From: an uncultured Clostridia bacterium
GTDB taxonomy: Bacteria > Bacillota > Clostridia > Christensenellales > Aristaeellaceae
DNA length: 64,000 bases
Direction of reading: 5' to 3'
NCBI GenBank assembly: GCA_934621505.1
Contig: CAKTUU010000001.1
Span: 1 to 64,000, forward strand
The position numbers and the translations under genes are program-made. The notes beneath the pieces are model-generated. The model ran no database searches. It saw only the letters and a list, made by a program, of their open reading frames with translations, and was not told the DNA's origin. Below, in pieces: positions 50,808-58,987 of the stretch (the first letter of the stretch is position 1; the number at the start of each line of letters is the position of its first letter).

Positions 50808-52592
50808 ATGCTTTATCATGATTCTCACAGCCCGGAATATCGCAGTCCCATTGGCCCGGTCAAGGCGGGGGAAACGCTGACCGTCCGCTTTTGGTGCGAT
50901 GAAAGCGACTGTGTGGATTTGCGCATCTGGCAGGGAAAAGAAGCCATATACCGCATGAACCCCATTGGCAACGACCGGTTTGAGGCAAGCGTGACCATGC
51001 CGCAGGAGCCCATGCTGCTGTGGTATGACTTTATCATTCACCGGCAATACGATACCGCCCGCTACGGCACGTCCGCCGACCAGCTGGGCGGCGTGGGCAT
51101 GTACTGCGCCGGTCAGCCGGCCAGCTATCAGGTAACCGTATACAGCCCGGATTACAAAACCCCGGAGTATCTGCGCAAGGGCGTGATGTACCAGATTTTT
51201 CCGGACCGCTTTTACAAGGACGCCAACGCCACCAAGGGCCGGGTGCGCAAAATTGCCCAGGCCCACCCGGAGGCGGTGTTTCACAAGGACTGGAACGAGA
51301 AACCCAATCTGGACCTGGACCCGGAAAACGGGGACAACCGGGCGCTGGACTTTTTTGGCGGCACCCTGACGGGCATCCGGCAAAAACTGGATGATTTGCA
51401 AAAGCTGGGCGTGACCATCCTGTATTTGAATCCCATCTTTCGCGCCCGCACAAACCACCGCTACGACACCGGCAGCTATGAGGAAATCGACCCCATTGTA
51501 GGGGACGAAAAGGCCTTTCAGGAGCTGTGCCGGGCCGCGTCCAAACGGGATATGCACATCATTCTGGACGGGGTATTCAGCCACACCGGCGCGGACAGCC
51601 TGTACTTTAACCGCTATGGCCGGTATGCCTCTGTGGGCGCGTATCAAAGCCTGGAGAGTCCCTATGCGGAATGGTATCATTTCAGGCGCTTTCCGGACAA
51701 GTACAACTGCTGGTGGGGCTTTTATACCCTGCCTGCCGTCAATAAGAATCAGCCCTCCTACCGGCGCTACCTGCTGAACCCGTTTACCGGCATCCTGCCC
51801 GGCTGGATTCAAAAAGGGGCAGGCGGCTGGCGGCTGGATGTGGCGGATGAGCTGCCCATGGACATGATCCGGCAGATGCGTAAGGCTGTGCGCCAGGCAG
51901 ACGGGGACGCGGCGCTGATTGGCGAGGTATGGGAGGACGCCAGCAACAAGGTAGCCTACGGCGTGCCCCGCTGCTACTGCCTGGGCGACACCCTGGACAG
52001 TGTGATGAACTATCCCCTGCGCCGGGCGATTATCGACTTTTTTATCCGCAAAATAGGCGCGGGCCAGCTGCGCCGGGTCATTTTGCACCAGCAGGAGGTC
52101 TATCCCGCCCCCTTCTATTATTCCCTGATGAACCTGCTGGGCAGCCATGACCGGGTGCGCATCCTGAACGCCCTGAGCGGCTACGACCAGCAGGGGGCCA
52201 TCCAAATGAGCCGCCTGCAGGCGGGGGAGGTGCAGCTGACCCCCACGCAGCTGAGCAGGGCCAAGCGCAGGTATGTGAGCGCGCTGAAGCTGCTGTGCGC
52301 CCTGCCCGGCGTGCCCACGGTGTACTACGGGGACGAGGTAGGCATGACCGGCATGGCGGACCCCTGGAACCGGGCCCCCATGAACTGGCAGGACGGCGAC
52401 CAGGAGCTGCGCGGCCAGGTGGCCAGGGTGCTGCTGAAGCGGCGGAAAAACCCCATGCTGCAAACCGGTTACCTGAATGTGGAGGCCCCGGACGACAAAA
52501 CCCTGCTGATTACCCGCTACGCCGTGGACGGCAGAGACGTGTTCGGCGACCCGCTGCCCGGCAAGCCGGTAACGGTGAAAATCACCCGGTAA
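50808..52592 (+). CDS. GH13 alpha-glycosidase (neopullulanase-like)
   Basis: The 594-residue protein has an N-terminal beta-sandwich (about 1-115, CBM34-type) and a GH13 barrel. Catalytic residues are visible: nucleophile D344 in GGWRLDVADE, acid/base E373 in LIGEVWED, and D448 in LLGSHDRVR. The YLNPIFRARTNHRYDT and ILDGVFSHTG segments are typical of cyclomaltodextrinase/neopullulanase enzymes (GH13_20). No signal peptide, so it acts inside on imported maltodextrins; glgP in the window would take the linear products. The C-terminal beta domain is short. Confidence 0.93.
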   Translation: MLYHDSHSPEYRSPIGPVKAGETLTVRFWCDESDCVDLRIWQGKEAIYRMNPIGNDRFEASVTMPQEPMLLWYDFIIHRQYDTARYGTSADQLGGVGMYCAGQPASYQVTVYSPDYKTPEYLRKGVMYQIFPDRFYKDANATKGRVRKIAQAHPEAVFHKDWNEKPNLDLDPENGDNRALDFFGGTLTGIRQKLDDLQKLGVTILYLNPIFRARTNHRYDTGSYEEIDPIVGDEKAFQELCRAASKRDMHIILDGVFSHTGADSLYFNRYGRYASVGAYQSLESPYAEWYHFRRFPDKYNCWWGFYTLPAVNKNQPSYRRYLLNPFTGILPGWIQKGAGGWRLDVADELPMDMIRQMRKAVRQADGDAALIGEVWEDASNKVAYGVPRCYCLGDTLDSVMNYPLRRAIIDFFIRKIGAGQLRRVILHQQEVYPAPFYYSLMNLLGSHDRVRILNALSGYDQQGAIQMSRLQAGEVQLTPTQLSRAKRRYVSALKLLCALPGVPTVYYGDEVGMTGMADPWNRAPMNWQDGDQELRGQVARVLLKRRKNPMLQTGYLNVEAPDDKTLLITRYAVDGRDVFGDPLPGKPVTVKITR

Positions 52593-52684
52593 AGGGACGC
52601 GACAGTTTGGACGGGATGTCTATTGCGCCCTTTTGGGTATGATGTTATAATGAAACCGGACCAGCAATAAGGAGGAAAAAAGCA

Positions 52685-53281
52685 TTGACCGCCAAAGAAT
52701 ACATCCAAAAGAACCTGAATGTGCCCAACGTGCTTACGCTCATTCGGCTGCTTTTGGTGCCCGTGTATATCGCGCTGTTTGTGCGGGGACAAAAAAACGC
52801 GGCTTTGGCCGTGTTTCTGGCTGCCAGCTTTACCGACCTGCTGGATGGACGCATTGCCCGCAAATACAACCTGATCACCAACTTTGGCAAATTGATGGAT
52901 CCCCTTGCCGACAAGGTGATGGTGCTGACCGCCATGTTCAGCATGACCATTGGCAACAAGGCCATCGCGCCGGTCATTCCCATGGCGGCGGTGATTTTGC
53001 TGCTGGCCAAGGAGCTGTTTATGGTTATCGGCGGCGCGCTGCTGCTGAAGCACGGTCTGGTGGTGTATTCCATCATGATTGGCAAGGTGGCACACTGCGT
53101 ATTCATCGCCGGGCTGATTGCCACCTATTTTCACGACTGGTTTGCGGTGCGCTGCGCCGCCTGGCCCATGACCCCGGACCTGATGCTGATCTGGCTGGCG
53201 GTTGCCCTGACCCTGTGCGCCATGGCGGCCTATGTGGTCAAATTTATCAGCGCCGCTAAAAAGCAGGGAATTATCAAATAA
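52685..53281 (+). CDS. pgsA: Phosphatidylglycerophosphate synthase
   Basis: This 198-residue membrane enzyme joins CDP-diacylglycerol and glycerol-3-phosphate. The CDP-alcohol phosphotransferase motif is complete (DLLDGRIARKYNLITNFG followed by KLMDPLADK), and there are about five helices. The start is TTG, 9 nt after AAGGAGG. It is a separate gene between the GH13 gene and a repeat-rich gap. Confidence 0.95.
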   Translation: MTAKEYIQKNLNVPNVLTLIRLLLVPVYIALFVRGQKNAALAVFLAASFTDLLDGRIARKYNLITNFGKLMDPLADKVMVLTAMFSMTIGNKAIAPVIPMAAVILLLAKELFMVIGGALLLKHGLVVYSIMIGKVAHCVFIAGLIATYFHDWFAVRCAAWPMTPDLMLIWLAVALTLCAMAAYVVKFISAAKKQGIIK

Positions 53282-53295
53282 GCGAACAAAGCCAC

Positions 53296-53480
53296 TCCCG
53301 AGCTGCAGGGATTCGGGAGTGTCAGCCTGTCGAAAAACCCCTGACTGGCCGCCAGCGCCCGCGAACAGCGCTTCACTGGTTCGCGGAAAAAGTGCCGCGG
53401 TACAAGGCTTAGGGGCTCTGCCCCTAAAATCCCGGCAGGAGGCAGTGTCTCCTGCACCTCCGCTTTTTTGACGGCCTGCC
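53296..53480 (-). repeat. MITE-like repeat, copy B
   Basis: The element (53322-53480) starts CAGCCTGTCGAAAAACCCCTG and ends CTTTTTTGACGGCCTG, imperfect terminal inverted repeats (CAGNCYGTCRAAAAA). Inside are ACAGCGCTTC, TTCGCGGAAAAAG, GCTTAGGGGC, GGCAGGAGGCAG and TCCTGCACCTCC blocks that match copy A in the opposite orientation. Two near-identical hairpins, CTCCCGA...TCGGGAG, lie just outside on both sides (53296-53320 and 53481-53507). Confidence 0.7.
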
Positions 53481-53514
53481 CCTCCCGAGTCGCAAGGATT
53501 CGGGAGGGTTTTTT
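53480..53514 (+). terminator. Rho-independent terminator
   Basis: CCCTCCCGA and TTCGGGAGGG form a strong stem followed by TTTTTT. It belongs to pgsA, from which it is now separated by the repeat; a second copy of the stem without a T run lies at 53296-53320. Confidence 0.8.
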
Positions 53515-53518
53515 ATGG

Positions 53519-54256
53519 CTATTTAAAAATGGGAACCACAATACGGGCTTCGGCCACGGTTTTGCCTACGGTAATCTGAATGGTGGCGTCCAACCCGGCG
53601 TCCCGCATTTGCTCCACAATGCCCCGAATGGCGTTCAGGTACAGGCGGTAATCCCGCATCAGCGGCTTCATGCGCCGCCCGGCCGCTACTGGCACGGGCA
53701 TGCGGCTGAGCACGTCGTCCACCAGCTTTTCCGTTTCCTTCACAGTCAGCCCTCCATCGATTACATGCTGAAGCACCCGTACCCGGCCCTGAATGCCCGG
53801 CACCCGCAAAAGCTCCTGGGCGTAGCTTTCGCACAGACCGTGCCGGCGCAGCAAATCGCCAACCTCCGTGCCCAGGCTGTTCAGCCGCAGCTTTTTGCGT
53901 ATGGTGGCCGGCGTGCGGCCTATATGAGCGGCCAGGTCCTGAATATCCCCCTCGCCGCTGCTGAGATACTGCCGGTAGGCCTCGGCCTCGTCCAGATAGT
54001 GAATGCTGCCCCTGACCAGCTTGTCCAGCAGGGCGGACAGGCGCTGCCGGGTTTGCTCGGTAGGGTCCAGCACCGCGTCCACGCACAGCTGCCCCGCCTG
54101 CCGCATACGTCGCAGGCTGCCGCGGCCGGACAGCAGGGTATACAGACCGTCCGGCCGGCGGCATAGCTGAACCGGGCCGTCCTCCTGCATGGGCCCTTCC
54201 GGGTCGATGATTTCTTCAATGGGTACCCAGCGCACCTGATTGGCCGTGGCCTGCAT
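53519..54256 (-). CDS. Divergent ParB/Noc-family protein
   Basis: The 245-residue protein follows the ParB/Spo0J/Noc layout: a short N-terminal domain (VQLCRRPDGLYTLLSGRGSLRRMRQAG), then a KorB-type helix-turn-helix (DIQDLAAHIGRTPATIRKKLRL) and a late GGLTVKETEKLVDDVL. The conserved GERRxRA CTP-binding motif reads GRGSLRR and the ENxxR motif reads DKLVR, so CTPase clamp activity is doubtful. AGGAGGG precedes the ATG. rsmG lies just upstream on the same strand, the noc position in Bacillus. It might bind the parS or another palindrome, or be a diverged paralogue. Confidence 0.7.
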   Translation of the reverse strand: MQATANQVRWVPIEEIIDPEGPMQEDGPVQLCRRPDGLYTLLSGRGSLRRMRQAGQLCVDAVLDPTEQTRQRLSALLDKLVRGSIHYLDEAEAYRQYLSSGEGDIQDLAAHIGRTPATIRKKLRLNSLGTEVGDLLRRHGLCESYAQELLRVPGIQGRVRVLQHVIDGGLTVKETEKLVDDVLSRMPVPVAAGRRMKPLMRDYRLYLNAIRGIVEQMRDAGLDATIQITVGKTVAEARIVVPIFK

Positions 54257-54403
54257 GGCAAGCCCTCCTTTTTATCCTCAGTAGGACGCGCCTGTGCCCC
54301 ACACGCCCTCCCCCATGACGGGCAGGGCAGCGGGCGCGCCCATGGGGGATGTTTTCCCTGCCGGGGGCCGCCCTTCCTGCCTGAGCGGGGGAGGATTCGT
54401 TCG

Positions 54404-54445
54404 ACAAAAAACCGGGCGCGCCTTGAAAAAAAGCGCGCCCGGGAA
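54404..54445 (-). terminator. Terminator of radC-ydcF-rsmG operon
   Basis: On the minus strand CCGGGCGCGC and GCGCGCCCGG form a 10-bp stem followed by TTTTTT. Confidence 0.85.
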
Positions 54446-54454
54446 AGAAAAGAC

Positions 54455-55189
54455 TCATTTTTTGACGAAGCCGCCCAAAGGCTGACGACTGGGCGTGCCG
54501 GCTTTGCGGGGATATTGTCGAAGGGTTTTTTGCACCTTGAGGCAGGTAATCAGGGTATGCTGCCAGTCCGGCTGGGTGGGAAGGACCACCGGATGCACGG
54601 CGCATTCGCCTCCCCCCAGCAATTTCGCGGCTCTGGAAGCCGCCTGCCATTCCTCCTGAGCCGCCGGGCCCTTGTAGCAGGCCATATGGCCCCCGACCCG
54701 CACAAAGGGCAGCAGCAGCTCGCACAGAACCGGCAGGGGAGCCACGGCCCGGGCGGCGGCAATGTCAAACCGCTCCCGCAAAAGGGGATCCCGTCCCGCG
54801 TCCTCGGCCCGGGCGTGAACCAGCCGCACGTTGGTCAAACCCAGCCGCTCCACCACCGCCGACAGAAATTGCAGCCGCTTGTTTAGGGAATCCAGCAGCA
54901 CCACCTGCAGATCCGGCCGGGCAATGGCCAGCGGCAGCCCGGGAAAGCCCGCGCCGCTGCCTACGTCGATCAGGCTGGCCCCGGCGGGAAAAACGCCCTC
55001 CATGGCCAGCGGGGCCAGACTGTCCAGATAGTGACGGCTCAGGGAGGTTTCAAAATCCGTATCGCCGGTCAGGTTCATGCGGGTGTTCCAGTCCGCCAGC
55101 AGCAGGTGATAGGCGGCCAGCCTTTCCGGGGTTCGCTCATCCGCCTGAACGCCCAGACGGCGCAGCTCCTCCGCCAGACGGCGCGCCAT
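54455..55189 (-). CDS. rsmG: 16S rRNA (guanine-527-N7) methyltransferase
   Basis: The 244-residue RsmG (GidB) uses S-adenosylmethionine to methylate G527 of 16S rRNA. Visible are LLADWNTRMNLTG near the start, the methyl-donor motif LIDVGSGAGFPGLPLAI, LLDSLNKRLQFL and ARAVAPLPVL. I chose the ATG that overlaps the ydcF-like stop as TAATG; an ATG 45 nt earlier (GAGG upstream) is possible. It is third in a radC-ydcF-rsmG operon. Confidence 0.95.
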   Translation of the reverse strand: MARRLAEELRRLGVQADERTPERLAAYHLLLADWNTRMNLTGDTDFETSLSRHYLDSLAPLAMEGVFPAGASLIDVGSGAGFPGLPLAIARPDLQVVLLDSLNKRLQFLSAVVERLGLTNVRLVHARAEDAGRDPLLRERFDIAAARAVAPLPVLCELLLPFVRVGGHMACYKGPAAQEEWQAASRAAKLLGGGECAVHPVVLPTQPDWQHTLITCLKVQKTLRQYPRKAGTPSRQPLGGFVKK

Positions 55190-55788
55190 TACAGGGGCAG
55201 ATGCAGATACTTGATCAGCCAGTACTTGATCCATGATAACGCCTCGCGCAAATGATTTTTCAGCCAGAAGCCCAGCTCGCTGCGGCAGGGACTGCCTGCG
55301 CCCTGCACGGTGGTCAGCCCTGTGTCCCGGGCCAGAGCCAGAGCCCGGGGCAGGTGATAGTCGCTGGTTACCAGCAGGGGACGCTCACAGCCCAGACCCT
55401 GCAAAATGGTCCAGGCGTTGCGAATGTTTTCCCGGGTGTTGGCGCTGGTGGGGTCGGAATAAACATCCCCTTCCGGCAGGCCGTCCTGAATCAGCAGGGC
55501 GCGCATCACGTCCCCCTCGGCGGCGGGCTCCCTGCCCGCCTGTCCGCCGCATACCACAACGGGGCAGGGGGATTTTTCATAAAATTCAATGGCCTTGTCC
55601 AGCCGCCAGCGCAGCTGGACCGACGGGCTGCCGTCCGGCAGCACCTGAGCGCCCAGCACAATGATGCTGTCATAATCCGATGGCGTAGGCACGCTTACCT
55701 CCCAGTGATACACAAGGGCTACCAGCCCCGCGTAGCAGCAAAGGCCCAGGGCCAGCAGCCACAGCAGGACCCGCAGACATTTTTTCAT
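55189..55788 (-). CDS. YdcF/DUF218 family protein
   Basis: The 199-residue protein has one N-terminal membrane helix (about 7-27) and a DUF218 domain: YDSIIVLGAQV, the WRLDKAIEFY helix, VVVCGGQ, SANTRENIRNA and LLVTSDYHLPRA. Related proteins (SanA, ElyC, YdcF) act in envelope maintenance. The start overlaps the radC stop (ATGA). Confidence 0.9.
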   Translation of the reverse strand: MKKCLRVLLWLLALGLCCYAGLVALVYHWEVSVPTPSDYDSIIVLGAQVLPDGSPSVQLRWRLDKAIEFYEKSPCPVVVCGGQAGREPAAEGDVMRALLIQDGLPEGDVYSDPTSANTRENIRNAWTILQGLGCERPLLVTSDYHLPRALALARDTGLTTVQGAGSPCRSELGFWLKNHLREALSWIKYWLIKYLHLPL

Positions 55789-56564
55789 ACGTTGTTTCCT
55801 TTCAGGGTCTTTTGCAGACGGGCGCGAATCAGCGTTTCGCCGGAGGAATCCGCCACCCGGGTGGATACGCCTGTGGGGACGGCCTGCTGCTGAATCAGGC
55901 CGTAGGCCACCATGCTGAGGGCCTGACCGCCCGCGACGATGATATGATCCGCCAGCCGTACCTCGATGCCCTCCAGCACCTGAGCCAGACGGCGGGTGAT
56001 TTCCATATCCTGCCGGGAGGGCACCAGCGACCCGCCGGGGTGGTTGTGACACAGCACCACCGAATGGGCGTTGTACCGCAGGGCCGCTTCCGCCACCAGC
56101 CGGGGATAGGCGGGCACCTCGCTGATGGAGCCGGTGGCGATCAGCGCGTCGCCCAGACACTGCATCTGACCGTTTAAGCATACGGCGTAAAACCGTTCCT
56201 GACGCAGTCCGCCCAGCAGCGCCAGGCAATGGGCCTCGGCCTGGCCGCGGTTGGTTACCGGGGTCAGCTGACTCTGCCTGCTTTGCTGAATGCGCCGCGC
56301 CGTCTGGGAAAACAGGCTTAGCAGCGTGGCGGCGTATTCGCCCACACCTTCCACCTTTTGCAGTTCCTCCACCGGCGCGTCCAGCACGCCGTGCAGGGAC
56401 CCAAAGGTATCCAGCAGGCGGTGGGCCAGCGGGTTTACGTTGCGCTGGGGAATGGCGTAAAACAAAATCAGCTCCAGCACCTCATGGGGCGCAAAGCCGT
56501 CCAGCCCGCTGGCGCGAAAGCGTTCCCGCATTCTGGCCCGGTGACCCGTATGATCTGCCGGCAT
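55785..56564 (-). CDS. radC: RadC family JAB-domain protein
   Basis: The 259-residue UPF0758/RadC protein has an N-terminal helix-hairpin-helix region (VEGVGEYAA) and a C-terminal JAB/MPN domain with the metal motif HNHPGG, then PSRQD. The usual HxHxSG serine is Gly here. RadC proteins have no proven repair role in vivo. AAAGGAGGGG fixes the start. It leads the operon with ydcF and rsmG. Confidence 0.93.
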   Translation of the reverse strand: MPADHTGHRARMRERFRASGLDGFAPHEVLELILFYAIPQRNVNPLAHRLLDTFGSLHGVLDAPVEELQKVEGVGEYAATLLSLFSQTARRIQQSRQSQLTPVTNRGQAEAHCLALLGGLRQERFYAVCLNGQMQCLGDALIATGSISEVPAYPRLVAEAALRYNAHSVVLCHNHPGGSLVPSRQDMEITRRLAQVLEGIEVRLADHIIVAGGQALSMVAYGLIQQQAVPTGVSTRVADSSGETLIRARLQKTLKGNNV

Positions 56565-56593
56565 GGCCAACCCCTCCTTTTTCGTACCATAGC

Positions 56594-56622
56594 AGTATAG
56601 CATATTTTGCCCCGCCGCACAA
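56594..56622 (-). promoter_or_regulatory. Promoter of radC operon
   Basis: On the minus strand TTGTGC and TATACT are 17 bp apart, about 30 bp before radC. Confidence 0.55.
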
Positions 56623-56713
56623 ATGGGATGTACGGCATGTAACAAATGACGGGCTTCCTGTTTTTACCGCGCGATTTTGCGACAAAACAGACAAAAAAAC
56701 CACCCGCCGGGGG

Positions 56714-56742
56714 TTACATCGGCAGGGGGTCTGTTGTATAAT
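56714..56742 (+). promoter_or_regulatory. cdaA promoter
   Basis: TTACAT and TATAAT are 17 bp apart, about 45 bp before cdaA, in a divergent region shared with radC. Confidence 0.6.
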
Positions 56743-56784
56743 AGTAGTAGTACGGAAAACCATTGCGCAGGGGGGACAGGACGT

Positions 56785-57642
56785 ATGCAAACGTTATGGC
56801 AGCAGATTCAGACGGTGCTGTGGAACGTGTTTCACCGGCCCACCCTGACGGATATTGTGGATATTCTCATCGTGGCCTTTATTTTGTATAAGCTGCTGAT
56901 GCTTACCCGGGAAACCCGTGCCAGCGCCGTGCTGAAGGGTCTGGTCATGCTGATTGTGGCGGCCTGGGTCAGCGACCTGCTGGGTCTGACGGCCCTGAAC
57001 TGGGTGCTGCTGAACGTGGTCAACAACGGCGCGGTGGTGCTGGTGATCTTGTTCCAGCCGGAACTGCGCAAGGCGCTGGAGCAAATTGGCAAGGGCGCGC
57101 TGCGCACCGCCTCCCCCGGGGCGGATCTGGAGGAAAACGAGGCCGTTGTGCGGGAAATTACCAACTGCCTGCTGACCCTGAGCCGCCGCCGGGTAGGCGC
57201 GCTGATTGTCATCGAGCAGCAAATCGGCCTGAAGGACATTACCGAAACCGGCACTTCGCTCAATTCCCAAATTTCCGCCGCTCTTTTGGAAAATATCTTT
57301 GAGCCCAACACCCCCCTGCATGACGGCGCGGTGGTGATTCGGGGCACCCGCATTCTGGCGGCGGCCTGCATCCTGTCCCTCAGCGAGGGCAAGGGCATCA
57401 GCCGGGAGCTGGGCACCCGTCACCGGGCGGCCCTGGGCATTACCGAAACCACGGACGCCATCAGCCTGATCGTCAGCGAGGAAACCGGCATTATTTCCAT
57501 GGCGCGCAACGGCCGCCTGACCCGCCACCTGGACCGCGCCGGTGTGGAGGAGGTGCTGACGGGCCTGTACTGCCAGAAGGAAGCGGGCCTGTGGGCGACC
57601 CTGATGGAAAAGACCAAATGGCGGAAGGGGGGCGCGGCATGA
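56785..57642 (+). CDS. cdaA: Diadenylate cyclase CdaA
   Basis: The 285-residue membrane enzyme makes cyclic di-AMP. Three N-terminal helices (about 16-80) precede the DisA_N domain with its catalytic NTPLHDGAVVIRG (DGA) and GTRHRAALGI (RHR) motifs. The ATG at 56785 follows a GGGGGA site. It overlaps cdaR by ATGA, the standard pairing in Bacillota. glmM, often third in the operon, is absent. Confidence 0.96.
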   Translation: MQTLWQQIQTVLWNVFHRPTLTDIVDILIVAFILYKLLMLTRETRASAVLKGLVMLIVAAWVSDLLGLTALNWVLLNVVNNGAVVLVILFQPELRKALEQIGKGALRTASPGADLEENEAVVREITNCLLTLSRRRVGALIVIEQQIGLKDITETGTSLNSQISAALLENIFEPNTPLHDGAVVIRGTRILAAACILSLSEGKGISRELGTRHRAALGITETTDAISLIVSEETGIISMARNGRLTRHLDRAGVEEVLTGLYCQKEAGLWATLMEKTKWRKGGAA

Positions 57643-58970
57643 ACACTCAGCTGCAAAATATCAGGCAGAAGCTGCGCCCGGACCGCCTGCTGCGCCGCTT
57701 CTGGACCATGCTTTCCCACAACTGGCCCTGGAAGCTGCTGGCCCTGCTGCTGGCTCTGTGCCTGTGGGCGGGCCTGATCACCCAGGATACCTCCCTGACC
57801 CGCGAGCGGGTGTTTTACGATGTGCCCGTTTCCGTTGCGGGGGAGGATACCCTGCGCCGCGCCAACGGGCTGATTGTGGTATCCGGTCTGGAGGACGACA
57901 ATTTGACCGCCCGCATGCGGGTGGAGGTGCCCCAGGGCGAATACAACACCGTAACCGCCGCCAACTACAACCCCCGCATCGACCTGTCCCAGGTAACGTC
58001 GGCAGGCGAGCAGACCCTGAAGATCAGCGTTACCAACACATCCGCCTATGGAACGGTTACCAGCGTCAGCCCGGATTCCGTTACCATCGAGGTAGACGAG
58101 TATGTGACCAACTACCGGGTGCCGGTGACCGTCAACCTGTCCGGGGATTACCCGGAGGGCTATTACGGCGTGGCGCCCACGGCTTCCCCTTCCACGGTCA
58201 CCATATCCGGGCCCAAAACCGTTGTGGACCGCATTGTGCGCGTGGTGGTGGATTACGACGTGTCCCAGCTGGCCGCCCAGGAGGGCAAGGCGCGTACCGC
58301 GCTGCCCCTGCGCTTTGTGGACCTGAAGGGCGACACGGTGGAAAGCGACCTGCTGGAGGTAAGCAGCGCCAATGTGCTGCTGCGCAGCGTTGTGGTGGAG
58401 CAGACCCTGTACCCCATCCAAACGGTGGAGCTTTCCGGCACGGCTCTGACCCAGGGCACGCCCGCCGACGGCTACCACATTGCGTCGGTGCAGGTTTCCC
58501 CCGCCAGCATTACCGCCGCGGGAGATGGGCAGGCCCTGTCCGGCATAGAGCAGCTGTACCTGGAAAACCCGGTGGACGTAACCGGCGCCACAGAGTCCTT
58601 TACCGTGTCCGTCAAGGTCAAAAAGCCTTCGGAAATCACCTATCTCAGCGCCGATACGGTGACTGTGGCGGTGAACATTGAGCCGGTGGAAATTTCCCGC
58701 ACCTTTGATAACGTGAAGCTGTTTGCCAAGGGCATTACCGATGGGCTTAGCGCGTCGCTGAGCCAGAAAACCCTGAATGTGGTGCTGACCGGCCCTCAGC
58801 TGACCCTGAACAACCTGCGGGCGGCCAACGTGACCGCCTATGTGGACGTAACGGATCTGGAGGAGGGCGAATACCTGCTGCCTGTGCGGGTGCGCATTGA
58901 AAACGGAAGCATGGACGGCATTACCTATATCGCCACCCCGGCGGGGGTGCAGGTAACCCTGAGCAAATGA
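57639..58970 (+). CDS. cdaR: CdaA regulatory protein CdaR (YbbR domains)
   Basis: The 443-residue protein has one N-terminal helix (about 30-50, WPWKLLALLLALCLWAGLI) and about four extracytoplasmic YbbR-like repeats. The repeats carry signatures such as YYGVAPTASPSTVTISGP, HIASVQVSPASITAAG and NVVLTGPQLTLNNL. CdaR modulates CdaA. It is translationally coupled to cdaA and followed by an unknown membrane-protein gene. Confidence 0.95.
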   Translation: MNTQLQNIRQKLRPDRLLRRFWTMLSHNWPWKLLALLLALCLWAGLITQDTSLTRERVFYDVPVSVAGEDTLRRANGLIVVSGLEDDNLTARMRVEVPQGEYNTVTAANYNPRIDLSQVTSAGEQTLKISVTNTSAYGTVTSVSPDSVTIEVDEYVTNYRVPVTVNLSGDYPEGYYGVAPTASPSTVTISGPKTVVDRIVRVVVDYDVSQLAAQEGKARTALPLRFVDLKGDTVESDLLEVSSANVLLRSVVVEQTLYPIQTVELSGTALTQGTPADGYHIASVQVSPASITAAGDGQALSGIEQLYLENPVDVTGATESFTVSVKVKKPSEITYLSADTVTVAVNIEPVEISRTFDNVKLFAKGITDGLSASLSQKTLNVVLTGPQLTLNNLRAANVTAYVDVTDLEEGEYLLPVRVRIENGSMDGITYIATPAGVQVTLSK

Positions 58971-58987
58971 CAGAAAGGATTCGGTAG

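Noticed and set aside
47228..50809. Single 1193-codon minus-strand frame
   Set aside because: Its first part is an out-of-frame reading of recF. recF motifs and the ATGA overlap show that the real membrane protein starts at 49519.
50325..52463. 712-codon minus-strand frame over the GH13 gene
   Set aside because: It is a GC-driven shadow of the GH13 and recF coding frames: no ribosome site, and His/Gln/Val-rich composition typical of antisense frames.
55785..56564. RadC (JAB/MPN domain) as deubiquitinase partner of the ubiquitin-domain protein
   Set aside because: It is 15 kb away, cytoplasmic, in its own operon, and RadC is widespread in genomes with no ubiquitin. The ubiquitin-domain protein is exported and lacks a GG tail to cleave.
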